The translations under genes and the position numbers were made by a program. The notes beneath the pieces are model-generated. The model was not told where the DNA came from. It did no database searches and was given only the letters and a program-made list of their open reading frames with translations. Below, piece after piece: positions 1 through 9,424 of a stretch of 50,202 bases of DNA. Every line of letters starts with the position of its first letter. Positions within the stretch are counted from its first letter, which is position 1. Source of the DNA: Herbaspirillum sp. RV1423 (lineage in GTDB: Bacteria > Pseudomonadota > Gammaproteobacteria > Burkholderiales > Burkholderiaceae_D); assembly GCF_000577615.1 (NCBI RefSeq), contig NZ_CBXX010000035.1:1-50202 (forward strand), written 5' to 3'.

Positions 1-2
1 TC

Positions 3-1328
3 CAGAACCACGGCAATTACGTCATCTCGCTGGCCAACGTCGTGCGCTGGCTGGGCCAGCAGGCGGAGGCGCTGGGCGTGGAAGTCTTCCCCGGCTTTCC
101 GGCGGCGGAAATCCTCTATAACGACGACGGTTCCGTCATAGGCGTCGCCACCGGCAACATGGGCGTGGACCGCCACGGCGAGCCGACCGCCGCGTTCCAG
201 CTCGGCATGGAGCTGCACGCCAAATACACCTTCTTCGCCGAGGGCGCGCGCGGCCATCTGGGCAAGCAACTGATCGCGAAATACAAGCTCGATGCCGGCC
301 GTGATCCCCAGACCTATGCCATCGGCATCAAGGAGATCTGGGAAATCGATCCGAAGATGCACAAGCCGGGCCTGGTGGTGCATACCGCGGGCTGGCCGCT
401 GGACAGCAAGACCTACGGCGGCTCTTTCCTGTATCACCTGGAGAACAACCAGGTGGCGGTCGGCTATGTGGTCGGCCTGGCGTACGAGAATCCTTACCTG
501 TCGCCGTATGAAGAATTCCAGCGCTATAAAACGCATCCGGAAATCCGCAAGTTCTTTGAGGGCGGCAAGCGTCTGGCTTACGGCGCGCGCGCGATTACCG
601 CCGGCGGCCTGCAATCGCTGCCGAAGCTGACCTTCCCGGGCGGCGCGCTGATCGGCTGCGACGCGGGTTTCCTCAATGCCTCGCGCATCAAGGGCAGCCA
701 TGCCGCGATCAAGACCGGCATGCTGGCGGCCGAGGCGGTGTTTGAGGCATTGAATGGCGGCCGTCAGTATGACGAGCTGACGGCGTACAGCGCGGCTTTT
801 GAAAAATCCTGGCTGCACGAAGAACTGCACAAGGCGCGCAACTTCAAGCCGTCGATGAGCAAGGGCCTGGTCGCCGGCACGCTGCTGGTGGGGATCGATC
901 AGGTGCTGTTCGGCGGCAAGGCGCCGTGGACGCTGCATCATTCGCACGCCGACCATGAATGCCTGAAACCGGCTGCCGACTTCACGCCGATTTCCTATCC
1001 GAAGCCGGACGGCAAGCTGACCTTCGACCGCCTGTCGTCGGTGTTCATCTCGAACACCAATCATGCGGAAGACCAGCCGATCCATTTGACGCTGAAAGAC
1101 GCTTCGGTGCCGGTGGGCATCAATCTGGCGAAGTATGCCGGCCCGGAAGCGCGTTACTGCCCTGCGGGCGTGTATGAGTTCGTGAAGAACGACGACAATA
1201 CGGATCGCCTGCAGATCAATGCGCAGAACTGTGTCCACTGCAAGACCTGCGACATCAAGGACCCGACGCAGAACATCGTGTGGGTGACGCCGGAAGGCGG
1301 CGGCGGACCGAATTATTCGAATATGTGA
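3..1328 (+). CDS. Electron transfer flavoprotein-ubiquinone oxidoreductase (5' truncated)
   Basis: Membrane-associated FAD/4Fe-4S enzyme that passes electrons from reduced ETF (acyl-CoA and amino-acid dehydrogenases) to ubiquinone. The reading frame is open from base 3 at the window edge, starting QNHGNYVISLANVVRWL, so the N-terminal FAD-binding part lies outside. The C-terminus shows the ferredoxin-like cluster site typical of ETF-QO: CPAGVYEF, then CVHCKTCDIKDP and the ending GGGGPNYSNM. About 440 residues are present of a protein usually near 550. A hairpin follows the stop before the convergent Nudix gene. Identification is firm. Only the start is missing. Confidence 0.95.
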   Translation, partial: QNHGNYVISLANVVRWLGQQAEALGVEVFPGFPAAEILYNDDGSVIGVATGNMGVDRHGEPTAAFQLGMELHAKYTFFAEGARGHLGKQLIAKYKLDAGRDPQTYAIGIKEIWEIDPKMHKPGLVVHTAGWPLDSKTYGGSFLYHLENNQVAVGYVVGLAYENPYLSPYEEFQRYKTHPEIRKFFEGGKRLAYGARAITAGGLQSLPKLTFPGGALIGCDAGFLNASRIKGSHAAIKTGMLAAEAVFEALNGGRQYDELTAYSAAFEKSWLHEELHKARNFKPSMSKGLVAGTLLVGIDQVLFGGKAPWTLHHSHADHECLKPAADFTPISYPKPDGKLTFDRLSSVFISNTNHAEDQPIHLTLKDASVPVGINLAKYAGPEARYCPAGVYEFVKNDDNTDRLQINAQNCVHCKTCDIKDPTQNIVWVTPEGGGGPNYSNM

Positions 1329-1349
1329 TTTGGCTTCTGCATTGTTCGC

Positions 1350-1386
1350 AAAAATCAAAATGGCGCTTCGACAAAGACGAAGCGCC
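1350..1386 (-). terminator. Rho-independent terminator at the end of the Nudix/nuo unit
   Basis: GGCGCTTCG (1362-1370) pairs with CGAAGCGCC (1378-1386) around a 7-base loop. Read on the minus strand the stem is followed by ATTTTGATTTTT, a good U tract. It lies between two convergent genes. The T tract favours minus-strand termination, but the stem could also protect the 3' end of the ETF-QO mRNA. Confidence 0.75.
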
Positions 1387-1436
1387 GTTCCTCATTCTCG
1401 CAGCACACTAGGCTGACACCGCGCTCGCGCACGCAA

Positions 1437-2000
1437 TCAAACAGGCGATGCGCTCCAGTCGCCGTTGACAATCTTCTCCAGCCAGAAGGCGCCGATGATG
1501 GTTTTGACGTCGGTCACCTTGCCCTGTCGCACTTGCTCCAGCAAATCGGACAAGGGGGTCTTGTAGATGTCGAGGAATTCGCCCTCGTCGAGCTTGCGTT
1601 CCCCCGCGACCAAACCGCGCGCCAGATAGATCTCGAGATGTTCGTCCGAATAGGCAATTGCATTGTGGATGGTGCAGACGAACTGCCAGTCTGTCGCGGT
1701 ATATCCTGTTTCCTCTTGCAACTCGCGTTTGGCACAGGCTAGGTGGTCTTCGTCTGGATCTATTTTCCCGGCAGGGAATTCGATGAAGACCTGATCGAGC
1801 GGATAGCGGAATTGCCTTTCCAACAGCACCGAACCGTCGTCGAACAACGGCAGGATCACCACTGCGCCCGGATGCCGGATGTACTCGCGCACCGACTGCT
1901 TGCTGTCAGGCAGGCGAATGGTGTCGCGCTGGACTTTGAGAAAATGGCCTTCGTAGACCAGTTCGCCGTCCACTTTGCTTTCTTTGAGATGAGCGTCCAT
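1437..2000 (-). CDS. Nudix hydrolase, ADP-ribose pyrophosphatase type
   Basis: Predicted Mg2+-dependent hydrolase of nucleoside diphosphate-linked compounds, most like ADP-ribose diphosphatase (NudF class). The 187-residue protein carries a complete Nudix box: G-x5-E-x7-RELQEETGY, with GKIDPDE at the start. The upstream RHPGAVVILPL and RQFRYPLDQVFIEFPAG segments are typical of ADP-ribose pyrophosphatases. The ATG at 2000 gives the usual family length. It lies 68 bases after the DUF2818 gene on the same strand, with no obvious terminator between, so it may be the last cistron of the nuo transcript. Substrate is inferred from family resemblance. Confidence 0.87.
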   Translation of the reverse strand: MDAHLKESKVDGELVYEGHFLKVQRDTIRLPDSKQSVREYIRHPGAVVILPLFDDGSVLLERQFRYPLDQVFIEFPAGKIDPDEDHLACAKRELQEETGYTATDWQFVCTIHNAIAYSDEHLEIYLARGLVAGERKLDEGEFLDIYKTPLSDLLEQVRQGKVTDVKTIIGAFWLEKIVNGDWSASPV

Positions 2001-2068
2001 GCGAGTCGGGGAATCGGTGAGCGTGTAAATGGAAGAGGCGCGCCGACCGGCGCCGCCGTGCCTGAAAT

Positions 2069-2383
2069 TCAGGCGTGCGTCTTGCGCAAATAGCGCAGCA
2101 CGTAACCGGGATACGCCAGCACCAGGAACAGACAGCCCGTCACGGCATAAAATTCCCAGCCTTGTGCAAATGCGTTGCCGATGCTGGCTTCAAAGAAACG
2201 GGCAATGGCGCCGACAACGAAATACAGAACAATGAGTTCAAGCAAGCGTATCCATACCGGCTTGCGATAATCGGCGGACTTGCTCAGGGGGATCAACGCA
2301 AACAATTGCTGATTGAAGAAAGGCAAGTTGGCGGCCAGGGCCGCCAACAGGATGACGCACCAGCTTAGCAGGGAAACGTTCAC
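2069..2383 (-). CDS. DUF2818 family membrane protein
   Basis: A 104-residue integral membrane protein with three hydrophobic stretches (about residues 4-20, 44-62 and 78-95) and a basic C-terminus ending RYLRKTHA. Proteins of this family regularly sit directly after nuoN in betaproteobacteria, and here the gene starts 12 bases after the nuoN stop. That suggests a role linked to complex I assembly or stability, but no function is established that I know of. The start codon is GTG (2381-2383). Confidence 0.82.
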   Translation of the reverse strand: MNVSLLSWCVILLAALAANLPFFNQQLFALIPLSKSADYRKPVWIRLLELIVLYFVVGAIARFFEASIGNAFAQGWEFYAVTGCLFLVLAYPGYVLRYLRKTHA

Positions 2384-2395
2384 TGGCGGATTCGC

Positions 2396-3907
2396 TTAAG
2401 TCGCGATGACTTTGCTCAGGAACGTGGCCAGCGTGGTGACGATGGCGTTGGTGCAGGCATCCATCAGGTGGCCAGGCCACAGACCGATCGCCAGCGCCGC
2501 CAGGCCGTTCAGGCTCAGGGCAACGCGCACATCGAAGCTGGCGGTGATCTTGCCGCTGTCGGCAGGCTCATCGAAGTACATATTCTTGATCACACGCAGG
2601 TAATAGAACGCGCCGACCAGGGAGAACACGACAGCCAGCACGGCCAGCCAGATCTGTCCGGTACCCAGCACAGCCTGCAGTACCGACAGTTTGGCGTAGA
2701 AGCCGACCATCGGAGGAATACCGGCCAGCGAGAACATCAACACCAGCATGACGCCGGCGAACCATGGGCTGCGCTGATTGAGACCCTTGAAGTCGTCGAG
2801 CGTGTCGGCTTCAAAACCGGAACGCGTCATCAGCAGGATCACGCCGAAAGTACCCAGCGTGGTCAGTACATAAGTGATCGCATAGAACAGCGAAGAACTG
2901 TAGGCGTTGACGGCCTGGAACAGGTTGCCGTCGACCACGCCCGACATCATGCCCAACAACATGAAGCCCATGTGCGAGATAGTCGAGTAAGCCAGCATGC
3001 GCTTGATGTTGGTTTGCGCAATCGCGGTGACGTTACCAATGATGATCGACAATACTGCCAGGACCATCAGCATCTGCTGCCAGTCGATGGCCAGCGGCAA
3101 CAGGCCTTCCACCAGCAAGCGGAACACCATGGCGAAGGCCGCCAGTTTCGGCGCGCCGCCGATCAGCAGCGTTACCGGCGTCGGTGCGCCATGATAGACG
3201 TCGGGCACCCACATGTGGAAAGGCACGGCACCCAGCTTGAACGCCAGGCCGGCGACCACGAACACGATGCCGAACACCAGCACGTTGCGATCAACGGTGC
3301 CGGACACGATGGCGCGGAAGACATCGTTCAGCTCCAGCGAACCGGTGGCGCCATACAGCATTGAAATACCGTACAGCAGGAAACCGGACGCCAGCGCGCC
3401 GAGCACGAAGTACTTCATCGCCGCTTCGGTCGAGCCGACGTTATCGCGGCGCAGAGCGACCAGCGCGTACAGCGACAGCGACATCAGTTCCAGGCCGAGA
3501 TAGATGGAGAGGAAGCTGTTGCCGGAAATCATGACCATCTGGCCCAACAGCGAGAACAGTGCCAGGACATAGAATTCGCCACCAAGATGGCCGCCGCCGA
3601 CGATGCTGCGGTCATTGCTGTATTGGCGGCCATAGATCAGCGTGAGGCCGATGGCCAGATAGGAGAACAGTTTGAGCAGGCTCGACAGCGGGTCCGAAAC
3701 AAACATGTTGCTGAAGGTGTAGACCGTTTCTCCACTCGAGTAGCTGGTGAAGGTCAACACTGCGCAAACCACCAGCGCCAGCAAGGACAGCAGGTAAGTG
3801 ATGACGCGTTTTGCATCCGGCAAAAACATATCGATCAGCAAGATTGCAGAAGTCGCAATCAGCAGAAATATTTCCGGATAGACAGGGATCAGATTCATGT
3901 TGTTCAT
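2396..3907 (-). CDS. nuoN: NADH-quinone oxidoreductase subunit N
   Basis: One of the three antiporter-like, proton-pumping membrane subunits of complex I. The 503-residue protein is almost entirely hydrophobic, with about 14 predicted helices. Family motifs are visible: [15 protein letters not shown], the [19 protein letters not shown] segment with its charged helix, and [16 protein letters not shown] with the conserved lysine. Length matches bacterial NuoN. The start could be the ATG at 3907 or the one three codons later. A 160-base spacer with a strong hairpin separates it from nuoM, unlike most gaps in this operon. Confidence 0.97.
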   Translation of the reverse strand: MNNMNLIPVYPEIFLLIATSAILLIDMFLPDAKRVITYLLSLLALVVCAVLTFTSYSSGETVYTFSNMFVSDPLSSLLKLFSYLAIGLTLIYGRQYSNDRSIVGGGHLGGEFYVLALFSLLGQMVMISGNSFLSIYLGLELMSLSLYALVALRRDNVGSTEAAMKYFVLGALASGFLLYGISMLYGATGSLELNDVFRAIVSGTVDRNVLVFGIVFVVAGLAFKLGAVPFHMWVPDVYHGAPTPVTLLIGGAPKLAAFAMVFRLLVEGLLPLAIDWQQMLMVLAVLSIIIGNVTAIAQTNIKRMLAYSTISHMGFMLLGMMSGVVDGNLFQAVNAYSSSLFYAITYVLTTLGTFGVILLMTRSGFEADTLDDFKGLNQRSPWFAGVMLVLMFSLAGIPPMVGFYAKLSVLQAVLGTGQIWLAVLAVVFSLVGAFYYLRVIKNMYFDEPADSGKITASFDVRVALSLNGLAALAIGLWPGHLMDACTNAIVTTLATFLSKVIAT

Positions 3908-4029
3908 TTAGTTACCGCTTATTTTCGTCCGCGTATGTTGTCCGCTTACCGTTGCCGCCGTTTTCAGCCGGGCTGCACACATCCATATTGCCCGGTCCGT
4001 ATCGAAACGCCGTACCAAACCGCTGTTCG

Positions 4030-4059
4030 GCGTCGGTGCCGCACTGGTGGCACCGACGC
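4030..4059 (-). other. Hairpin in the nuoM-nuoN spacer
   Basis: GCGTCGGTGCC (4030-4040) and GGCACCGACGC (4049-4059) form a perfect 11-bp stem with an 8-base loop, just after the nuoM stop. No T run follows on the minus strand, so it does not look like an intrinsic terminator. A processing or mRNA-stabilising role is possible. Confidence 0.6.
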
Positions 4060-4067
4060 TTGTTACT

Positions 4068-5558
4068 TTAGTTAATCTTGGATACCGACACGTGCTTCAA
4101 CAGGTCGCTGACCGAAGTCTGCATCGTGTCCGTCACCGGCGCCGGGTACAAGCCCATCACCAGCACTGCGATCGCCAGCAGGCCGAGGATGAGGAATTCA
4201 CGCTTGTTCACATCAGTCAGTTCCGCCACATGATGATTGGCCACGGCGCCGAATATCACGCGCTTGGCCAGCCACAGCGAGTACGCCGCACCCAGGATCA
4301 GCGCGGTCGCCGCCAGCAGGCCGATCCAGAAGTTGAACTTGACCGCGCCCAGGATCACCATGAATTCGCCGACGAAACCGGAAGTCGCCGGCAGACCGCA
4401 GTTGGCCAGCGAGAACAGGATGAAGAACGCTGCAAAACGCGGCATCGTGTTGACCACGCCGCCGTATTGGGCGATTTCACGGGTATGCATGCGGTCGTAC
4501 AGCACGCCGATCGACATGAACATCGCACCCGACACGAAACCGTGGGAAATCATCTGGGCAATGCCGCCCTGCACTGCCATGTCGTTGAACATGAAGAAGC
4601 CCAGCGTGACGAAGCCCATGTGCGCGATCGACGAATACGCCACCAGTTTCTTCATATCTTGCTGCACCAGCGCGACCAGGCCGATATAGATCACCGCGAT
4701 CAGCGACAGCGTGATCATGAAACCGGACAGCGCATGGCTGGCGTCAGGTGCGATCGGCAGCGAGAATCGCAGGAAACCGTAGGCGCCGAGCTTCAGCATG
4801 ATCGCCGCCAGCACGATCGAACCGCCGGTAGGCGCTTCCACGTGGGCATCCGGTAGCCAGGTGTGCACCGGCCACATCGGCACCTTGACCGCGAACGCCA
4901 TCAGGAATGCGAAGAACAGCAGTTTCTGCTCCAGCATCGACAGCGGCAATTGGTGCCACGTCGGGATCTCGAAGCTGCCGCCGGACACGATGTACAGATA
5001 GATCAGCGCGATCAGCATCAGCAGCGAGCCGAGCAAGGTGTAGAGGAAGAACTTGAAGGCCGCATAGACGCGATTGGCGCCGCCCCACACACCGACGATG
5101 ATGAACATCGGGATCAGGGTCGCTTCGAAGAACACGTAGAACAGCATGCCGTCGAGCGCCGAGAACACGCCGATCATCAGGCCGGACAGGATCAGGAACG
5201 CCCCCATGTACTGGGCCACACGCTTCTGGATCACTTCCCAACCTGCCAGCACCACGATCACGGTGATGAAAGCGGTCAGCGGAATGAACCACAACGACAG
5301 ACCGTCGATGCCGAGGAAATAACTGATGTTGAAACGATCGATCCAAGGCGTCTTCTCGACGAACTGGTAGCCATGTGCAGCCGCATCGAAATGCATGACC
5401 AGCGGAATTGTCGCCAACAGGCTGACAACGGCGCCGAGCAGCGACAGCCAGCGCGCGATGGATGGATTTTCGTCGCGGCCGACAGCCAGGACGAGCACAC
5501 CAAATGCGACCGGACACCAGATCGCAAGGCTAAGGAGAGGAAAAGTTGACTGCATCAT
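4068..5558 (-). CDS. nuoM: NADH-quinone oxidoreductase subunit M
   Basis: Antiporter-like membrane subunit of complex I, 496 residues and about 14 transmembrane helices. Diagnostic segments are FFEATLIPMFIIVG, AFAVKVPMWPVHTWLPDAH, and QQDMKKLVAYSSIAHMGF, with the conserved glutamate and lysines of the proton channel. Two adjacent ATG codons open the frame (MMQ); the upstream one is used here. It follows nuoL by 24 bases on the same strand and precedes the hairpin-bearing spacer before nuoN. Confidence 0.97.
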   Translation of the reverse strand: MMQSTFPLLSLAIWCPVAFGVLVLAVGRDENPSIARWLSLLGAVVSLLATIPLVMHFDAAAHGYQFVEKTPWIDRFNISYFLGIDGLSLWFIPLTAFITVIVVLAGWEVIQKRVAQYMGAFLILSGLMIGVFSALDGMLFYVFFEATLIPMFIIVGVWGGANRVYAAFKFFLYTLLGSLLMLIALIYLYIVSGGSFEIPTWHQLPLSMLEQKLLFFAFLMAFAVKVPMWPVHTWLPDAHVEAPTGGSIVLAAIMLKLGAYGFLRFSLPIAPDASHALSGFMITLSLIAVIYIGLVALVQQDMKKLVAYSSIAHMGFVTLGFFMFNDMAVQGGIAQMISHGFVSGAMFMSIGVLYDRMHTREIAQYGGVVNTMPRFAAFFILFSLANCGLPATSGFVGEFMVILGAVKFNFWIGLLAATALILGAAYSLWLAKRVIFGAVANHHVAELTDVNKREFLILGLLAIAVLVMGLYPAPVTDTMQTSVSDLLKHVSVSKIN

Positions 5559-5582
5559 GGTTGTTTTTAACTTTACGCCAAC

Positions 5583-7688
5583 TTATTTGGCAAACGGAAA
5601 CGGCATGAACCACACCAGGAAACCCAGCACTCCGATAATCATCACGAAAGCGTAATGGTAGATGTAACCGGATTGCCACAGGCGCGTGACTTTCGAGAAC
5701 CAGTTGACGACCTTGGCGCTGCCGTTGACGACCAGGCCATCGATGAGGCCCTTGTCGCCGACAATCCACAGACCGCTGCCCAGCATGCGCGCACCGCCGG
5801 CAAACACGACATCATTAAACTTGTCCATGTAGTACTTGTTGTCCAGCAAGGTATAGATCGCGCTGAATTTTTCCTTGAACCAGGCAGGAACGCGCGGATT
5901 GACCATGTAGAAGTAGTACGCCACCACCACGCCGGCAATCGCCAGCCACAGCGGGGCCGATGTCAGCGAATGCACCGCCATCGCCAACGGACCGTGGAAT
6001 TCGTGGGCCAGTTCTTCGATTGCCTTGTGGTTTTCGCCGACGAAAATCACGTTCTTGAAGAAGTCGCCGAAGACCATGGGCGAGATGGCAAAGAAACCGA
6101 TGATCACAGAGGGAATTGCCAGCAGGATCAGCGGCAGCGTCACCACCAGCGGCGATTCGTGCGGCTTTTGTCCGGGCGCCAGGCCGTGGTGTTCGTGATC
6201 GTCATGCGCGTCATCGTGGGCATCGTGACCATGGTCGTCATGTGCGCCATGTGCCGCAGATGCAACCGCTGGAGCATGGTGATCGTCATGACCATGGTCG
6301 TGAGCCTTGCCGAAACGCTCTTCCCCATGGAACACCATGAAATACATACGGAATGAATAGAACGCGGTCACGAACACGCTGGCCAGCACAGCAAAGTAGG
6401 CAAAACCGGAACCCGCCAGATGCGATTCGGCAGCCGCTTCGATGATGCTGTCCTTCGAGTAGAAGCCAGAGAAGAACGGTGTACCGATCAGCGCCAGCGA
6501 ACCCAGCAGCGAAGTGATCCAGGTAATCGGCATGTACTTGCGCAGGCCGCCCATGTTGCGCATGTCCTGATCATGATGCATGCCGATGATGACCGAACCT
6601 GCGCCGAGGAACAACAATGCCTTGAAGAAGGCGTGCGTCATCAGGTGGAATACGGCGACCGAATAGGCCGAAGCGCCCAATGCAACCGTCATGTAACCAA
6701 GCTGCGACAGCGTCGAATACGCCACCACGCGCTTGATGTCGGTTTGCATGGTGCCGAGGAAGCCCATGAACAGCGCTGTAATCGCGCCAATTACCAGGAT
6801 CACCGACAAGGCGGTATCGGACAGTTCGAACAGCGGCGACATGCGCGTCACCATAAAGATGCCGGCGGTCACCATCGTCGCCGCGTGGATCAGTGCGGAA
6901 ATCGGGGTCGGGCCTTCCATCGAATCCGGCAGCCAGACGTGCAGCGGGAACTGGGCAGATTTACCCATGGCGCCGACGAACAGGCAGATACAAGCCACGG
7001 TCAGCAGCATCCAGTCGGTGCCCGGCAATGTCAGTTGAGCCAGCTCGCCGCGCTTGGCGAACACTTCACCGTAGTTCATGGAGCCGGCGTAGGCCAGCAA
7101 CAAGCCGATGCCGAGAATGAAGCCGAAGTCGCCGACGCGGTTGACCAGGAAGGCCTTCATGTTGGCCTTGATCGCGGTCGGACGGGTGTACCAGAAACCG
7201 ATCAGCAGGTAGGAAACCAGGCCCACCGCTTCCCAGCCGAAGAACAGTTGCAGGAAGTTGTTGCTCATGACGAGCATCAGCATCGAGAAGGTGAACAGCG
7301 AGATGTACGAGAAGAAGCGGTTATAGCCGTCGTCGTCTTTCATGTAGCCAATGGTGTAGATGTGCACCATCAGCGACACGAAGGTCACCACGCACATCAT
7401 CATCGCGGTCAGGCTGTCGATCAGGAAGCCGACTTCCAGCTTCAGTCCGGCAACCGTCATCCAGGTGTACAACGTACCGTTGTAGGTGGCGCCGTCCATG
7501 ACCGCCAGCAGCGTCTGGAAGGAGATGATGAATGCAATCAGCACGCCGAGAATGGTGACCGTATGCGATACCTTGCGGCCGACGACATTGCCGAAGAATT
7601 TCGTCCCGAGCAGGCCCGCGATCGCAGAACCGGCCAACGGCGCCAGTGGTACGGCTAAAAGAAGATGTGGGTTAAGTTGCCCCGCCAT
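5583..7688 (-). CDS. nuoL: NADH-quinone oxidoreductase subunit L with His-rich loop
   Basis: Distal antiporter-like subunit of complex I with the long lateral helix. The ATG at 7688 (MAGQLNPHLLLAVPLAP) is chosen over an upstream in-frame codon because AAGG lies 8 bases before it; this gives 701 residues. Motifs include FFGWEAVGLVSYLLIGFW, MGKSAQFPLHVWLPD.MEGPTP and TDIKRVVAYSTLSQLGYM. Residues about 461-503 form a loop with 14 histidines and many aspartates (HDHGHDDHH, HDAHDDAHDDHEHH) between transmembrane segments, absent from E. coli NuoL as I remember it. It could bind metal ions. Confidence 0.96.
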   Translation of the reverse strand: MAGQLNPHLLLAVPLAPLAGSAIAGLLGTKFFGNVVGRKVSHTVTILGVLIAFIISFQTLLAVMDGATYNGTLYTWMTVAGLKLEVGFLIDSLTAMMMCVVTFVSLMVHIYTIGYMKDDDGYNRFFSYISLFTFSMLMLVMSNNFLQLFFGWEAVGLVSYLLIGFWYTRPTAIKANMKAFLVNRVGDFGFILGIGLLLAYAGSMNYGEVFAKRGELAQLTLPGTDWMLLTVACICLFVGAMGKSAQFPLHVWLPDSMEGPTPISALIHAATMVTAGIFMVTRMSPLFELSDTALSVILVIGAITALFMGFLGTMQTDIKRVVAYSTLSQLGYMTVALGASAYSVAVFHLMTHAFFKALLFLGAGSVIIGMHHDQDMRNMGGLRKYMPITWITSLLGSLALIGTPFFSGFYSKDSIIEAAAESHLAGSGFAYFAVLASVFVTAFYSFRMYFMVFHGEERFGKAHDHGHDDHHAPAVASAAHGAHDDHGHDAHDDAHDDHEHHGLAPGQKPHESPLVVTLPLILLAIPSVIIGFFAISPMVFGDFFKNVIFVGENHKAIEELAHEFHGPLAMAVHSLTSAPLWLAIAGVVVAYYFYMVNPRVPAWFKEKFSAIYTLLDNKYYMDKFNDVVFAGGARMLGSGLWIVGDKGLIDGLVVNGSAKVVNWFSKVTRLWQSGYIYHYAFVMIIGVLGFLVWFMPFPFAK

Positions 7689-7814
7689 GATGAACCTTAT
7701 CGCTATTTGGGTTCTCGTCGAGTCATGACGACTCTCGGAGAACACCCATCTTTAAATGAAATTTAAAAGCTATCCAAACAAATGCACTGCGAATGCACTG
7801 CGGCCTACGCGCCC

Positions 7815-8123
7815 TTATCCCTTGAGGGTATCCAGGTCTTCCACATTGATGGTGTCCAGATTGCGGAACAGCACCACCAGAATAGCCAGACCGATTGCGG
7901 ACTCCGCAGCGGCAACCGTCAGGATGAAAAACACAAAGACCTGTCCTGCCGCATCGCCCAGATAATGCGAAAAAGCAATGAAGTTCATATTCACCGCCAG
8001 CAACATCAGTTCGATTGCCATCAGCAGCACGATGACGTTCTTGCGGTTGAGAAAAATACCGACGATCGAAATCGCGAACAGGATCGCGCCGAGGATCAGA
8101 AAATGCGAGAGCGAGAGAGTCAT
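7815..8123 (-). CDS. nuoK: NADH-quinone oxidoreductase subunit K
   Basis: Small membrane subunit of complex I (ND4L homologue), 102 residues with three transmembrane helices. The helix-2 segment [16 protein letters not shown] carries the conserved membrane glutamate needed for proton transfer, and a second glutamate lies in [11 protein letters not shown]. The C-terminus [14 protein letters not shown] is typical of betaproteobacteria. It begins 15 bases after nuoJ. A 126-base spacer separates it from nuoL. Confidence 0.97.
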   Translation of the reverse strand: MTLSLSHFLILGAILFAISIVGIFLNRKNVIVLLMAIELMLLAVNMNFIAFSHYLGDAAGQVFVFFILTVAAAESAIGLAILVVLFRNLDTINVEDLDTLKG

Positions 8124-8138
8124 GATTGCGGCCGCTCC

Positions 8139-8783
8139 TTAAGATTGTTGTTCCGCGCCGGATGCCTGAGCATCGCCGCCGGTATTACGGGTGGATTCCG
8201 ACTTCATCTTGACCAGACGCACGCGGTCGGTGCTCTTGACCTTGACGGCATCGGCCGGCGAGAAGTATTTGCTGTCCTTGCGGCGGCGCAGCGTCAGCGC
8301 AACCGCGGCGACAATGGCGACCAGCAGGATGACTGCCGCGACTTCAAACGCATAGACGTATTCGGTGTAGATCAGCATGCCCAATGCTTTGGTGGTGCCG
8401 ATGTTGTTGGCAGCCGCCGGCACTTGCGCTTCCGGAGCCCAGAAGCTGCGCAGCAGGACTGCCGCCATTTCCAGCACGATGACGACGCCGATGGTGGCCG
8501 CCAGAGGGAAATACCCCCAGAAGCCCTCTCGCATCTTGTCGAGATTGATGTCCAGCATCATCACCACGAACAGGAACAGCACCATCACCGCGCCGACGTA
8601 GACCAGCACCAGCACGATGGCGAGGAATTCCGCCTTCAGCAACATCCAGATGCCGGCCGCCGAAAAGAAGGCTAGCACCAGAAACAGGGCCGCATGCACC
8701 GGATTGCGGGCCGTAATGACGCGCAATGCGGCGAGCACAAGCACCACCGAAAACGCATAGAACAAGACAGTTTTAAATTCCAT
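8139..8783 (-). CDS. nuoJ: NADH-quinone oxidoreductase subunit J
   Basis: Membrane subunit of complex I (ND6 homologue), 214 residues with five transmembrane segments. Family segments include NPVHAALFLVLAFFSAAG and VLVYVGAVMVLFLFVVMMLD, the latter containing the pi-bulge helix. The ATG at 8783 (MEFKTVLFYAF) is preferred to a TTG two codons upstream. The hydrophilic tail after about residue 165 is typical of proteobacterial NuoJ. It sits 116 bases after nuoI. Confidence 0.96.
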   Translation of the reverse strand: MEFKTVLFYAFSVVLVLAALRVITARNPVHAALFLVLAFFSAAGIWMLLKAEFLAIVLVLVYVGAVMVLFLFVVMMLDINLDKMREGFWGYFPLAATIGVVIVLEMAAVLLRSFWAPEAQVPAAANNIGTTKALGMLIYTEYVYAFEVAAVILLVAIVAAVALTLRRRKDSKYFSPADAVKVKSTDRVRLVKMKSESTRNTGGDAQASGAEQQS

Positions 8784-8899
8784 AATCAACCAAAAGTTGG
8801 CTAAACCAGCATCAGATCATTCGATCGCACGATCATTTGACCGTCAGACCCGACCATCTCAGCGGCACACGGCGAACCGGCATGCCGTCCCGAACTTAA

Positions 8900-9388
8900 T
8901 CAACGATAAGCAGCGTCCGCCGTACGCGCGGCAGCAATTTCATTTTCGTAACGGTCACCAACGGCGAGCAGCATTTCCTTGGTGTAGTACAGGTCGCCGC
9001 GTTTTTCACCGTGATATTCCAGGATGTGTGTTTCGACGATCGAGTCGACCGGGCAGGACTCTTCGCAAAAACCGCAGAAAATGCACTTGGTCAGATCGAT
9101 GTCGTAACGCGTGGTGCGGCGTGAACCGTCGGCGCGTTGCTCCGATTCGATCGTGATCGCCATGGCCGGGCAAACCGCTTCACACAGTTTGCAGGCGATG
9201 CAGCGCTCTTCGCCGTTCGGATAGCGACGCAAGGCGTGCAGGCCGCGGAAACGCGGCGATTGCGGCGTCTTTTCTTCCGGGAACTGGATCGTGATCTTGC
9301 GCGCGAACAGGTAGCGGCCGGTCAGGGCCAGGCCCTTGAACAGCTCCCGCAGCATCAGGCTGCCGAAAAAATCCTTAATAGCTTCCAT
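8900..9388 (-). CDS. nuoI: NADH-quinone oxidoreductase subunit I
   Basis: Peripheral-arm subunit of complex I carrying clusters N6a and N6b. The 162-residue protein has the two expected 8Fe ferredoxin motifs: [12 protein letters not shown] and [12 protein letters not shown]. The ATG at 9388 is selected because AGGTGAG lies 4-5 bases upstream; an in-frame GTG further up falls inside that ribosome-binding site. The N-terminal amphipathic segment ([14 protein letters not shown]) anchors it to the membrane arm. Confidence 0.97.
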   Translation of the reverse strand: MEAIKDFFGSLMLRELFKGLALTGRYLFARKITIQFPEEKTPQSPRFRGLHALRRYPNGEERCIACKLCEAVCPAMAITIESEQRADGSRRTTRYDIDLTKCIFCGFCEESCPVDSIVETHILEYHGEKRGDLYYTKEMLLAVGDRYENEIAAARTADAAYR

Positions 9389-9424
9389 GCTTCTCACCTA
9401 AGCCTTTATCCATTACTTCCGAAT

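Noticed and set aside
2468..3364. Long plus-strand frame opposite nuoN, rich in His, Gln and Arg
   Set aside because: Antisense shadow of a GC-rich membrane-protein gene; composition and lack of any domain show it is not coding. The same applies to similar frames opposite nuoL, nuoM, nuoG, nuoD, pnp and the deacylase.
8878..8887. Palindrome CGGCATGCCG in the nuoI-nuoJ spacer
   Set aside because: Too short to be distinguished from chance in GC-rich DNA.
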